Source: an uncultured Treponema sp. (GTDB taxonomy: Bacteria; Spirochaetota; Spirochaetia; Treponematales; Treponemataceae). Taken from it: 10,542 bases of DNA. The notes under the pieces were generated by a model. It did no database searches. It worked only from the letters and a program-made list of their open reading frames with translations, and was not told the DNA's origin. The stretch covers positions 1-10,542 of the forward strand of contig CALBXN010000071.1 in assembly GCA_937890485.1 (NCBI GenBank). The letters are read 5' to 3'. A program made the position numbers and the translations under genes. Shown piece by piece: positions 1 to 7,599 of this stretch (its first letter is position 1; the number at the start of each line of letters is the position of its first letter).

Positions 1-120
1 CCATTAAAAAATATTACATCAAATTATCATTATCATAAAATAACGGCTGATAGTGAAGAAACATTGGATTTAATAGAAGAAATGTTAAAAGAGAAACAAT
101 ATTTAATAGAAAAAGTATAA
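1..120 (+). CDS. C-terminal end of an unrecognised protein (partial)
   Basis: Frame 1 is open from the first base to a TAA at 118-120, giving the last 39 residues of a protein that begins outside the window. The visible part is acidic and charged, predicted helical near the end (residues ETLDLIEEMLKEK are visible), and ends in LIEKV. I do not recognise the family and no motif is visible. It could be chance open frame, but the lack of any stop over 39 codons in such AT-rich DNA and the promoter that follows favour a real gene end. It lies on the side of the suspected chimeric junction that may belong to a different organism. Confidence 0.5.
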   Translation, partial: PLKNITSNYHYHKITADSEETLDLIEEMLKEKQYLIEKV

Positions 121-153
121 GTAATATTTATAGTATTTTAATAAGAACAAGTA

Positions 154-183
154 TTGCGATATAGATAGCGTGTTTGTTATAAT
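154..183 (+). promoter_or_regulatory. Sigma-70 type promoter with extended -10 for the HD-GYP/helicase frame
   Basis: TTGCGA (154-159) and TATAAT (178-183) are separated by 18 bases, and TGT at 175-177 makes an extended -10 (TGnTATAAT). The start point would be near 190, giving a leader of about 27 bases. The leader holds a G-rich Shine-Dalgarno (GGGGGAG, 204-210) six bases before the ATG at 217, which is why the ATG is preferred to the GTG at 202 that lies inside the ribosome binding site. Confidence 0.6.
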
Positions 184-216
184 AAATCAATAAAGTAGGA
201 AGTGGGGGAGCTATTT

Positions 217-2238
217 ATGATTGAATTTATTCGTACAGAGAACCTAAAATCTGGGGACATTTTAGCAAAGCCGCTGTATGATGAAACTTGTCGTATTTTA
301 ATGAAAGCAGGTGGCAAGTTAAGTGATACTTCGATTCGTGTAATTAAGCAGAAAGGTTATAAGGGAATTTATATTGAAAATAATGATGGTATTCGCAGAG
401 AAAGTGTGCCAATTCCGGAACCATTGATTGAAGAATTAACACAGTTACAGCTTATGAACCTTTTGCGAAATATTTATCAAAATAAAAATATACAAAAAGA
501 TTATTTTGATAAACAGTTTATGGCAGATAAGAAAAAGTTACATATTTTTTTAGAAGATATTGTAGACGAACTTGTAAAAGCAAATCGAGAAGGCAGACTT
601 CTTTTTGAATTAGAAGATGCTAGAAATATGGATACATGGATTTTTTATCATTTAATGAAAGTATGTTTTTTATCCATTGGAATTGCAATTAAAATGGGAT
701 TAAGTAAACAGGAAATTATGGAAATCGACGAGCAAATTCGTGCTCTAAAAAAAGGTGTGGAAATCGTTGTTGGAACTCCAGGTAGAGTAAAAGATCACAT
801 TGAAAGAGGAACTCTAAAATTAGAAAATATCAGTTATTTTATCTTAGATGAAGCAGATGAAATGCTTGATATGGGATTCATAGAAGATATAGAAGAAATT
901 TTTGGTCATGCAAATCCTGAAAGTAGAGTTTTACTTTTTTCTGCCACAATGCCACCACAAATTTTAAAAATTGCCAGCGAATTTATGGGCGAGTATGAAA
1001 TTATTGAAGAAGAAAAACGTCCTGAAGAACCACTTTTAACAGAACAGCGTTATTGGGTTGTTCGTGAAAATGAAAAAATTGAAGCTCTCGTTAGATTGAT
1101 TGATATCTCTCCAGATTTTTATGGATTAGTGTTTACTCAAACAAAGGTTGATGCAGATTCAGTTTGCAAACAACTTGATGAAAAAGGCTACGAAGTTGCA
1201 GCTTTACATGGTGATATTCCACAGAATCAGCGAGAAAAAATTTTGTATCGCTTTAGAAATAAAAAAACAAGAATTTTGGTTGCAACTGATGTGGCTGCTC
1301 GTGGTATTGATATTGAAGGTTTAACTCATGTTGTAAATTATGCCCTTCCTTTTGATGTTCCAACTTATGTTCATCGTATTGGTCGAGCTGGTCGTGCAGG
1401 TGCAAAGGGACTTGCTTTTACTTTTGTTCGCCCTGAAGAAAGAAGAAAATTAGAATTTATCAAACAAGCCGCTTTTAAATCAACAAAAGGAAAACTTACA
1501 GAAGAACAAATTCCATCTGTAAACGAAGTTCTTAAAATTAAAGAAAAAAAACTTTTTGAACAAATGCAAAATCAACTTTCACTTTTAAATGAAGATTTAT
1601 CAGATGAAAGTGAAAATCAAAAGTCAAAAGAAAACTCAACTTTTGAAAAAATGGCTCAAATTTTATGTGAAGAACGAAATCCTATGGAAGTTCTTTCTGA
1701 AGTTTTGGCTTTAAGTTATGGAAAATCTCTTGACCCTAGCCGTTATGGCGAAATTACGCCTTTAAAAGTTTTTAATCAAGGCAGACAAATTCGTCTTTAT
1801 GTTCAGATTGGAAGAAAAGATGGATATTCACCAAAGGATATTGCAAACTATTTTAGTAAATTGCTAAAAATCCCACAGAGAATGGTTGATAGAATTGATT
1901 TATCCGAAAAATTTGTTTTAGTTAGTTTGCCTTATCAAGCAGGAATGGATTTACTTGCTCGTGCCAAAAAAGACAAATCTTTACCCTCAATGCACATTGA
2001 CAGCAAAGAATCTCAAGCAATCTACAAATCTGAAAAAGAAAGAAGTCGTAGAGGCCGTTTTGAGGATTCTTCAAGAAGAAGTGGCAGAAAATCTGGTGAT
2101 TCTTACAAAGATGGAAGAAAATCAAAAAGAGAAAAATCTGAAGGAAAGAAAAAATCAGGTTTTACTGGTAAACGAGAAAGTGGCTCAAAACCTATTCACA
2201 CAAGTAAAACAAGCAACGCTTCTTTGTACAAAAAATAA
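217..2238 (+). CDS. Chimeric frame: HD-GYP protein N-terminus fused to an N-truncated DEAD-box RNA helicase
   Basis: 673 residues from ATG 217. Residues 1-~169 look like the start of an HD-GYP c-di-GMP phosphodiesterase: the opening FIRTENLKSGDILAKPLYD domain, then a helical HD start with H145 where the family's first conserved His lies. It stops just before the expected HDxGK dyad. From about residue 170 (DEQIRALKKG) it is a DEAD-box helicase entered midway: TPGR 187-190, DEAD 211-214, SAT 242-244, ATDVAARGID 356-365, HRIGRAGR 386-393, then a DbpA-like RNA-binding domain (~524-595) and a Ser/Lys/Arg/Gly-rich basic tail. The Q motif, Walker A (motif I) and motif Ia are missing, and so is the metal site of the HD domain. 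As written, neither half should be catalytically complete. The junction is near base 718-732. A joined contig or a recombination event is more likely than a functional fusion. The helicase half matches the DeaD/CsdA group involved in cold-shock RNA remodelling and ribosome assembly. Confidence 0.85.
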   Translation: MIEFIRTENLKSGDILAKPLYDETCRILMKAGGKLSDTSIRVIKQKGYKGIYIENNDGIRRESVPIPEPLIEELTQLQLMNLLRNIYQNKNIQKDYFDKQFMADKKKLHIFLEDIVDELVKANREGRLLFELEDARNMDTWIFYHLMKVCFLSIGIAIKMGLSKQEIMEIDEQIRALKKGVEIVVGTPGRVKDHIERGTLKLENISYFILDEADEMLDMGFIEDIEEIFGHANPESRVLLFSATMPPQILKIASEFMGEYEIIEEEKRPEEPLLTEQRYWVVRENEKIEALVRLIDISPDFYGLVFTQTKVDADSVCKQLDEKGYEVAALHGDIPQNQREKILYRFRNKKTRILVATDVAARGIDIEGLTHVVNYALPFDVPTYVHRIGRAGRAGAKGLAFTFVRPEERRKLEFIKQAAFKSTKGKLTEEQIPSVNEVLKIKEKKLFEQMQNQLSLLNEDLSDESENQKSKENSTFEKMAQILCEERNPMEVLSEVLALSYGKSLDPSRYGEITPLKVFNQGRQIRLYVQIGRKDGYSPKDIANYFSKLLKIPQRMVDRIDLSEKFVLVSLPYQAGMDLLARAKKDKSLPSMHIDSKESQAIYKSEKERSRRGRFEDSSRRSGRKSGDSYKDGRKSKREKSEGKKKSGFTGKRESGSKPIHTSKTSNASLYKK

Positions 2239-2245
2239 AATAGTT

Positions 2246-3685
2246 TTAACTTAAAAAAATTTGTTCCACAGCTTTTTTGTATTTTTCACCTCGGTCAAAT
2301 TCATTGTTGAACATTCCAAATGATGTTGCTCCCGGAGTGAAAACTACAATTCCATCTTCACAACTTGAATCAATTTCAGATTTTGCTTGTTGTAATAAAT
2401 CTTTCAAGTTTTGATATGGACCAAAATATTCAATTTTTCTTTCTTGCAACATAGGAACAAGTTTGTCAGTTCCTGTACCTGAAAGTAAAAATAGTTTTTT
2501 TGCTTTGTGAGCATTTTCTGCTAAAGGTAAAAAATCTAGTTCTTTGTCAGTGCCACCACAGATTGCAAAAACATTTGTTTTGAAAGAAGAAATTGCAGCG
2601 GCTGCGGCTTCTGGAACGGTTGCTGCTGAATCATTGTAAAAGATAAAATTTTTTCCAGTTGAATTTTTATACTCATAAAAATATTCTAATCTGTGATGAA
2701 TACCTTTATATTCAGAAAGGATTTTACAAATTTTTTCTGAAGGAACTTTCATAATTGACATTACAATGGCGGCATTCAATAAATTTTCTTTCATGTGATG
2801 ACCTGGTACCAAGGTTTTGTCTAAAACTAATTTATTTTCTATCCAGCCCTTGTCATGTTCATCTAAAATTCCGTAGGCATTTTTACAAAATTCAGTTGAA
2901 CTTGAATATCGTAAAATTTTTGCTTTGGATTCACTAGAAAAAATGTTTCCCCAATTATCATCGGAAGTAAAAATAGAAAAACAATTTTCATCTTGGTCGC
3001 CATAAATCAGTTTTTTATCGGCAACATAGTTTTCCATATTTCCGTACCAGTTTTGATGGTCTGGTACAATTTTTGTTATCAAACTGATATATGGTTTTAA
3101 AAGTTTTCGTCCTCGTAAATCTGCTAATTGCCAGCTAGAAAGTTCTAGGACAACTGGAGTATCTTCATTTGTTTTTTCTAAAAATGTTAAAGGACTTACA
3201 GTTATGTTTCCTCCTAAGAAAGTTGTAAATCCTGCTTGGCTTAACCCAAAGTGAATTGCACTTACTGTTGATGATTTTCCTTTACTTCCTGTAACTGCAA
3301 TTATCGGAGCCTTTGTAAAATGTAAAAACATAGAAATATCTGTTTCTATTTGTTTTGCTTCTGCTAAAAATTTATTACCTTCTATTTTTACACCTGGATT
3401 TTTTATAACTACATCTGCATTTTTAAAATCTTCAATATCGTGGCAACCTAAAGTGTATTTGATTTTTGAAGTATCAAGAGAAGAATCATTTTCTAAAGAC
3501 TTAATTGTTGATTCTAACTGTTCTTTTGTTTTCATATCGGTGATGGTAACATTGGCACCATGTTTTAATAAAAATCTAACAGTTGCTTCTCCACCACCAT
3601 TTAAGCCTAGACCCATTACTGTCACATTTTTGTTTTTTATATCTTCAAGAGTTTCAAATGCTGGTTTGTCAGAATAAAAATACAT
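2246..3685 (-). CDS. murD: UDP-N-acetylmuramoyl-L-alanine--D-glutamate ligase (MurD)
   Basis: 479 residues. MurD is the cytoplasmic ATP-dependent ligase that adds D-glutamate to UDP-MurNAc-L-Ala. Visible: an N-terminal Rossmann-like UDP-binding domain (VTVMGLGLNGGGE, ~21-33), the Mur ligase P-loop TGSKGKSST (132-140), ELSSWQL (181-187), a DH motif at 209-210 with a downstream Lys (K224 region) suited to carbamylation, HRLE before the third domain, and NDSAAT (351-356). The family usually has NDSKAT at that last site; the Lys is Ala here. Length is slightly above the usual ~450. The ATG at 3685 follows AAGGAAAAACATC, a good ribosome binding site. It is the last gene of the murE-ddl-dapF-like-murD operon, 27 bases after the dapF-like gene, and ends 7 bases from the convergent helicase frame. 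No clear hairpin terminator is visible in that gap. Confidence 0.93.
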   Translation of the reverse strand: MYFYSDKPAFETLEDIKNKNVTVMGLGLNGGGEATVRFLLKHGANVTITDMKTKEQLESTIKSLENDSSLDTSKIKYTLGCHDIEDFKNADVVIKNPGVKIEGNKFLAEAKQIETDISMFLHFTKAPIIAVTGSKGKSSTVSAIHFGLSQAGFTTFLGGNITVSPLTFLEKTNEDTPVVLELSSWQLADLRGRKLLKPYISLITKIVPDHQNWYGNMENYVADKKLIYGDQDENCFSIFTSDDNWGNIFSSESKAKILRYSSSTEFCKNAYGILDEHDKGWIENKLVLDKTLVPGHHMKENLLNAAIVMSIMKVPSEKICKILSEYKGIHHRLEYFYEYKNSTGKNFIFYNDSAATVPEAAAAAISSFKTNVFAICGGTDKELDFLPLAENAHKAKKLFLLSGTGTDKLVPMLQERKIEYFGPYQNLKDLLQQAKSEIDSSCEDGIVVFTPGATSFGMFNNEFDRGEKYKKAVEQIFLS

Positions 3686-3712
3686 GATGTTTTTCCTTAT
3701 GTAATTGAAAAT

Positions 3713-4594
3713 TTAATATTCAAAAAATCCTTCAAAAAGATATCCTCCAGAAGCGATAGCTCTTAAGGAATTTTCTTGTGTGTCCCAAAGTATAGTGATT
3801 TTTTTAGAATCATCCGTATCTTTTACTAAAAGATTTTGTTCTTCAAATAAAGATTTGTTTCCTTGAGTGAAAACACAAACTGCTCCATTGTTGGATGTTC
3901 CCGAAATAACTGATGAAATTAAGGCAGCAGCAGCACTTGCACAGGAAGTATTTTCGCCTCGTTTTATTGTTCGTATACACAAGGTTTCTTTTGTAACTGC
4001 CTGAGAATATGTTAAAAAAATTTTTTGTGGTTTAAATATTTCTCGTAGTTTTGTGTAAAGCAAAAAGAAAGGTTTTGAAGAAAGAGTTTTAGGCGAAGTT
4101 ACCAAAATATCTGATAAAATATGAATTCCCGCCATCTTGATTTTGTGCTGGTCAATTTCGATGGTTTCCATAATTGATGTGCTTTCTGAATTGATGATTT
4201 TTCCTGAAGAAAATGAAAAAGCACTTCCTAAAACAACTTCAAATTCTCTTGAAGAAATTACTTTAAGAATTTTTTCGCCCTTCAAAGTGTTGAATTTTAA
4301 TTCATAATCCCCATTAGAATTTTTTGTCATTCGACCTGAATCGAAGGCATACCGAGCTGTACAAAAAAGTGCATCGTAAAAATCGGCACATTCTGTTCCA
4401 TCTGGACGATAAACTCTTACATTATTTTGCTCATCTAAAAAAATACAACCTGAAGAGCCAACGCCGTATCTTCTGTTACAAATTGATTTAGAAAATTCAG
4501 GATAATCTTTTATTGCTAATTGTTTTTCGCTTTCTGTATCAATGAGAATAAAAGAATTTCCACCTAAATGTAATTTGTAAAAATGTATACGCAT
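3713..4594 (-). CDS. Divergent diaminopimelate epimerase (DapF)-like protein with a degenerate active site
   Basis: 293 residues, close to DapF length (~275). The two-lobed DapF pattern is recognisable: KLHLGGNSFILID at 7-19 for the family's KMHGLGNDFVVID, GVGSSG (44-49) for IGADG, VYRPDGTE (61-68) for the FNADGSE stretch, and RGENTSCASAAA (212-223) for the second catalytic loop ERGVGETLACGTGA. Of the two catalytic cysteines, C218 appears kept, but the first (in AEMCGNG) is Phe72, and the following GNG is YDA. A normal two-base epimerase mechanism should therefore not work. It lies between ddl and murD with operon spacing (16 bases after ddl, ribosome binding site TAGGAAAAACAA). Its role may be non-catalytic, or it may act on another substrate in cell-wall synthesis. 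Family assignment is fairly sure; function is unknown. Confidence 0.75.
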   Translation of the reverse strand: MRIHFYKLHLGGNSFILIDTESEKQLAIKDYPEFSKSICNRRYGVGSSGCIFLDEQNNVRVYRPDGTECADFYDALFCTARYAFDSGRMTKNSNGDYELKFNTLKGEKILKVISSREFEVVLGSAFSFSSGKIINSESTSIMETIEIDQHKIKMAGIHILSDILVTSPKTLSSKPFFLLYTKLREIFKPQKIFLTYSQAVTKETLCIRTIKRGENTSCASAAAALISSVISGTSNNGAVCVFTQGNKSLFEEQNLLVKDTDDSKKITILWDTQENSLRAIASGGYLFEGFFEY

Positions 4595-4610
4595 TTGTTT
4601 TTCCTAATTT

Positions 4611-5720
4611 TTATCTACTTGTTAAAAGTTCGCGTTTTTTTTCAAAGCGATTTATTCCAAGTTGCAAAACTTCTTCTATTAAATCTGCGTATTTTAGACC
4701 AGCGGCTTCACACATTTTTGGAAACATACTAATAGAAGTAAATCCTGGCATTGTGTTAATTTCATTTAACATAAGTTTTCCACTGTTTTTATCTAAGAAA
4801 AAATCTACTCTTGAAAGTCCTGAAGCATCTAAACTTTTGTATGCTTGAACTGCAATGGTTTGAACTTGCTTTATTGTTTTTTCATCTAAGTTTGCAGGAA
4901 TTAAAAGAGAAGCTCCGTTTGGATCTGTATATTTTGCGTCATAATCATAAAATTCATGAGTTGGAGCAATTTCACCTGGAATATATGCAACAGGATTATC
5001 GTTTCCTGTAACAGAACATTCAATTTCTCGTGCGTTAACACATTCTTCTATTAAAATCTTATCATCCCACTTGAATGCTTCTAAAATAGCTTTTTCTAAA
5101 CTTGTTTTATCACTTGCTTTTGATGCTCCCACAGAACTTCCAGCACAACAAGGTTTTACAAAAACATTGTATCCAAATTTAGAATTCACTTGTTCAAGTA
5201 AATTTTCAAATTCAGTTTTATCTTCTGATTGATATTTTTTTGCACAAATGTATGGAACAATAGGAAGATTTGCGTTTTCCCAAATTTGTTTTGTTTTTTC
5301 TTTATCCATTGTAAGTGAACTTGCCATTGTTCCACAACCAACATAAGGAAGTTCTGCCATTTCAAAAAGACCTTGAATTGTTCCGTCTTCACCAAAGGTT
5401 CCATGCAAAACAGGAAAAACAATATCTGTGTAAAGATTGATATATTTTCCATTGTTTTCAACTTGAATTGCGTTTTGTTTTGAGCCGCCAGGTACAATTA
5501 CAACAGGATATTTTTCTTTGATTTGCAACGATGCAGTTTTATCAACTTTTATTCGTTGAAGTTCGCTATCTTCTTGATAAAACCATTTTCCTTCTTTTGT
5601 AATTCCAATAAGATTTATGCTATGTTTTGAAAAATCTATATTTCTTGCCACTGAGGCTGCTGAAACTAAAGAAACTTCGTGTTCTCCTGATTTTCCGCCA
5701 TATAAAATAGTAATTTTCAT
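4611..5720 (-). CDS. ddl: D-alanine--D-alanine ligase (Ddl)
   Basis: 369 residues, the normal length for a DdlA-type ATP-grasp enzyme. It joins two D-alanines in the cytoplasm to make the dipeptide that MurF adds to the peptidoglycan precursor. Visible: YGGKSGEHEVS (7-17) with the catalytic Glu, HGTFGEDGTIQG (106-117), the GSSVG loop (194-198), FYDYDAKY (257-264) forming the omega loop, and the metal-binding NEINTMPGFT (319-328). The Tyr in the KY omega-loop motif is typical of D-Ala-D-Ala rather than D-Ala-D-Lac enzymes (known for the family; inferred here). ATG 5720 lies 3 bases after the murE stop, with GGGG in the murE end as a modest ribosome binding site, so translation is probably coupled to murE. 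Confidence 0.94.
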   Translation of the reverse strand: MKITILYGGKSGEHEVSLVSAASVARNIDFSKHSINLIGITKEGKWFYQEDSELQRIKVDKTASLQIKEKYPVVIVPGGSKQNAIQVENNGKYINLYTDIVFPVLHGTFGEDGTIQGLFEMAELPYVGCGTMASSLTMDKEKTKQIWENANLPIVPYICAKKYQSEDKTEFENLLEQVNSKFGYNVFVKPCCAGSSVGASKASDKTSLEKAILEAFKWDDKILIEECVNAREIECSVTGNDNPVAYIPGEIAPTHEFYDYDAKYTDPNGASLLIPANLDEKTIKQVQTIAVQAYKSLDASGLSRVDFFLDKNSGKLMLNEINTMPGFTSISMFPKMCEAAGLKYADLIEEVLQLGINRFEKKRELLTSR

Positions 5721-5723
5721 AAA

Positions 5724-7370
5724 TTAATACCCCATTTCTTTTAATGCGTTTTCTGCCTCAGAAATTTCGTCATAAGGCATTACAAAATCTTTGTAAATAA
5801 TTGAATTTTCGTGGGCTTTTCCTAAAAGTAACACAATGTCATCTTTTTGGCATAAGGAAAATGCTTTACGAATTGCTTTTTTTCTATCTGGAATGATGAA
5901 AAGGCGTTCTTCTCGTTTTAGATAATTTCCGTTTTCATCTTTGCAACCTTCTGCAATCATTTCTAATAATTCTACTGAATCTTCGCCACGAGGGTCTTCA
6001 TCAGCAAGGATAACAATATCACACCATTTTGATGCAATTTGTCCTTGAACGCTACGTTTTTTTGTGTCCCTTTCTCCGCCACTTCCAAACAAACTGATAA
6101 TTTTTCCTTTACAGCGTTTTCTTAATGGAGGAAAAATCGTTTCAAAAGATGATGGAGTGTGAGCATAATCAACGATAACTTCAAAATCTTGTCCTAAATC
6201 TACAGTTGTCATTCTTCCTTTTACAGGAATTAAATTTGTAGTTTGCTCAAGAACTTTTGAAAATTCAGTTTTAGTTAATTTTGAAACTAACATTGAAGAT
6301 GCTAATGCGTTGTAAATATTGAAAGTTCCAGTAAAATTTAATTTTAATTGATTTTCATTCTGATTAAATTCAGAATTTGTGTTATTTACTAATTTACAAG
6401 AACAAGTTTTACTACTGGAATTTACATCAGTTGCTTGAATAAACCCTGAATAGTTTTCTTCTGAAAAATCTGTTTGAGTTGAATTATCTTGCTTGTTTCC
6501 TGCACAACCTGGAGCAGAAAATCCAAAAACTTTTGACTTTGTTGCTTGTATAAAATATTGACTGCTAGAATCCTCAAGATTTACTAAGCCAAAAGGAGTA
6601 AAATCCATTTTTCCTGTGGTTAAATTTTTTGTATGACTGAATTTATCTAAGGCTCTAAAAAGATTTGCTTTATCTGATTTATATTGTTGGTGGGTTCCAT
6701 GAAATTCTAGATGTTCATGAGTTACATTCATCATTGCAACTGCGTCAAAAGCTACATCTCCTAGTCTGTTTGTTTTTACAGAAAGCCCATGGGAAGATGA
6801 TTCTACAACTGCGTATTCGCAGCCATTTTGCAACATTTGATAAAGTTTTTCTTGAATAATTGGTGCTTCTGGAGTTGTTTGATGTTCAGGATTATCGATA
6901 GCTTCTTCTCCAAGGGAATATTGTACGGTAGAAATAAATCCTGCTTTTTTTCCGATTAAGCGTAAAAGTTGCCAAGTGAAAAATACAGTAGAACTTTTGC
7001 CTTCTGTTCCTGTAATTCCGATAATTCCCATTTTTGAAGAAGGGCTATCATAAAATTCATCAGCTATTGGTGACATTGCAAATCGGCTATCTTTTACATT
7101 TATGAAAATACATTTTTTCTGTTCACTAAGTTTTTTTGCATCTTCTGGAAGTTCATCTTGATAAATTATTGCAACTGCTCCTAGTTCTATAGCCTTGCAA
7201 ATAAATTTATTCCCATGAACATGAGTTCCTGGAAGGGCAAAAAATAGGGAACCTGAGTTAACTTGTCGTGTATCAAAAACTAAAGAAGATATTTTTATAT
7301 CTGTATCAACTTTTCCGTCTATCTTAATGTAATCAATTTTTGAAAGTAACTGTGTTAATATTTTCTCCAT
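5724..7370 (-). CDS. murE: UDP-N-acetylmuramoyl-tripeptide synthetase (MurE)
   Basis: 548 residues, longer than the usual ~490. MurE adds the third, cross-linking amino acid to UDP-MurNAc-L-Ala-D-Glu. Visible: an N-terminal UDP-binding domain with DTRQVNSGSLFFALPG (33-48), P-loop GITGTEGKSST (118-128), TTPEAP (165-170), the carbamylated-Lys region YKSDKANLF (K234), DYAHTP (401-406), and GKAHE (517-521). The substrate-specificity site reads DEDPR (457-461) where meso-DAP enzymes have DNPR, so the third residue may not be meso-DAP; spirochaetes such as T. pallidum are known to use ornithine. A Ser/Asn/Thr-rich insertion at about 285-340 explains the extra length. First gene of the four-gene operon. 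There is no clear Shine-Dalgarno before ATG 7370, and the best promoter puts the start point only a few bases upstream. Confidence 0.93.
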   Translation of the reverse strand: MEKILTQLLSKIDYIKIDGKVDTDIKISSLVFDTRQVNSGSLFFALPGTHVHGNKFICKAIELGAVAIIYQDELPEDAKKLSEQKKCIFINVKDSRFAMSPIADEFYDSPSSKMGIIGITGTEGKSSTVFFTWQLLRLIGKKAGFISTVQYSLGEEAIDNPEHQTTPEAPIIQEKLYQMLQNGCEYAVVESSSHGLSVKTNRLGDVAFDAVAMMNVTHEHLEFHGTHQQYKSDKANLFRALDKFSHTKNLTTGKMDFTPFGLVNLEDSSSQYFIQATKSKVFGFSAPGCAGNKQDNSTQTDFSEENYSGFIQATDVNSSSKTCSCKLVNNTNSEFNQNENQLKLNFTGTFNIYNALASSMLVSKLTKTEFSKVLEQTTNLIPVKGRMTTVDLGQDFEVIVDYAHTPSSFETIFPPLRKRCKGKIISLFGSGGERDTKKRSVQGQIASKWCDIVILADEDPRGEDSVELLEMIAEGCKDENGNYLKREERLFIIPDRKKAIRKAFSLCQKDDIVLLLGKAHENSIIYKDFVMPYDEISEAENALKEMGY

Positions 7371-7378
7371 AGTCTACG

Positions 7379-7407
7379 ATTTTATACTTAATTACACATC
7401 CGTTCAA
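7379..7407 (-). promoter_or_regulatory. Promoter for the murE-ddl-dapF-like-murD operon
   Basis: On the minus strand TTGAAC (7407-7402) and TAAAAT (7384-7379) are 17 bases apart. The start point would fall near 7372, within a few bases of the murE ATG at 7370, so the mRNA would be leaderless or nearly so. This agrees with the absence of a ribosome binding site in front of murE. The assignment rests on sequence match only. Confidence 0.5.
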
Positions 7408-7429
7408 GTGGCAAAATAAAAGTGTAATT
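7390..7429. repeat. 8-bp inverted repeat around the murE -35 box
   Basis: AATTACAC (7390-7397) and GTGTAATT (7422-7429) are perfect inverted copies, with 24 bases between them that include the murE -35 box. The spacing (32 bases centre to centre, about three helical turns) would suit a looping or double-dimer operator, but chance in AT-rich DNA cannot be excluded. Confidence 0.35.
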
Positions 7430-7464
7430 GATTTTTGGAAAGGGAGTTTTGGAGAAAATAGCTC

Positions 7465-7493
7465 TTGCAAAAGTAGTAAAGTGAGTGTATATT
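7465..7493 (+). promoter_or_regulatory. Promoter for the putative antitoxin RNA
   Basis: TTGCAA (7465-7470) and TATATT (7488-7493) are 17 bases apart, a near-consensus sigma-70 promoter. It has no open reading frame of note behind it. The predicted start, about 7500, falls right at the first 30-base hairpin sequence, so the RNA would begin with that structure. Confidence 0.62.
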
Positions 7494-7501
7494 AAAAGAA
7501 A

Positions 7502-7531
7502 GGAAACGCCTAAAATTCTTTGGTCGTCTCC
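7502..7531 (+). repeat. Left copy of the 30-base terminal sequence of the toxin-antitoxin locus
   Basis: Begins GGAAACGCCTAA and ends CGTCTCC. Compared with the reverse complement of 7751-7780 it matches at 22 of 30 positions by my count. It is itself partly palindromic. Because of that, part of it (CGCCTAAA followed by TCTT and GG, 7507-7523) is also a direct repeat of 7759-7773. It begins 8 bases after the antitoxin -10 box. Confidence 0.7.
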
Positions 7532-7546
7532 ACTGATTGCTTTTAA

Positions 7547-7588
7547 AAAGCTGCCACGAAAACGGTCAATTATTTAAGTGGCGGCTTT
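7547..7588. terminator. Bidirectional intrinsic terminator shared by antitoxin and toxin RNAs
   Basis: AAAGCTGCCAC (7547-7557) and GTGGCGGCTTT (7578-7588) pair at 10 of 11 positions, with the last as G-U in one RNA and A-C in the other, around a 20-base loop. On the plus strand the stem is followed by TTTTATTTTCTCTTTT; on the minus strand by TTTTT (7549-7545) and TAAAAGC. It therefore can end transcription from either side. It begins 11 bases past the toxin stop codon. Confidence 0.85.
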
Positions 7589-7599
7589 TATTTTCTCTT

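Larger units (their letters stand above)
7500..7590 (+). ncRNA. Putative antisense antitoxin RNA of a par/fst-like type I toxin-antitoxin locus
   Basis: A predicted RNA of roughly 90-100 nt from the promoter at 7465-7493 to the bidirectional terminator at 7547-7588. Its 5' end (7502-7531) can fold into a hairpin, closed by GGAAACG pairing with CGTCTCC with one mismatch. It can contact the toxin mRNA in three places: CGCCTAAA (7507-7514) is exactly complementary to the UUUAGGCG of the toxin leader (7766-7759); GTCTCC (7526-7531) can pair with the toxin's Shine-Dalgarno GGAGGC (7712-7707) with one G-U; and the terminator region is true antisense because the two transcripts overlap there by about 45 bases. 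This layout parallels RNAII of pAD1 par, which blocks translation of the Fst toxin mRNA. The contacts are read from the sequence; function is inferred. Confidence 0.6.

Noticed and set aside
202..216. GTG at 202 as start of the HD-GYP/helicase frame
   Set aside because: It lies within the G-rich Shine-Dalgarno that serves ATG 217; the HD-GYP family start also fits the ATG.
2239..2245. Terminator between the convergent helicase and murD genes
   Set aside because: Only 7 bases separate the stops and I see no stable hairpin with a T tract there.
6460..6600. Ser/Asn/Thr-rich stretch of murE as a possible inserted element
   Set aside because: It stays in frame with no repeats or target-site duplication; a low-complexity loop between recognised Mur motifs explains it.
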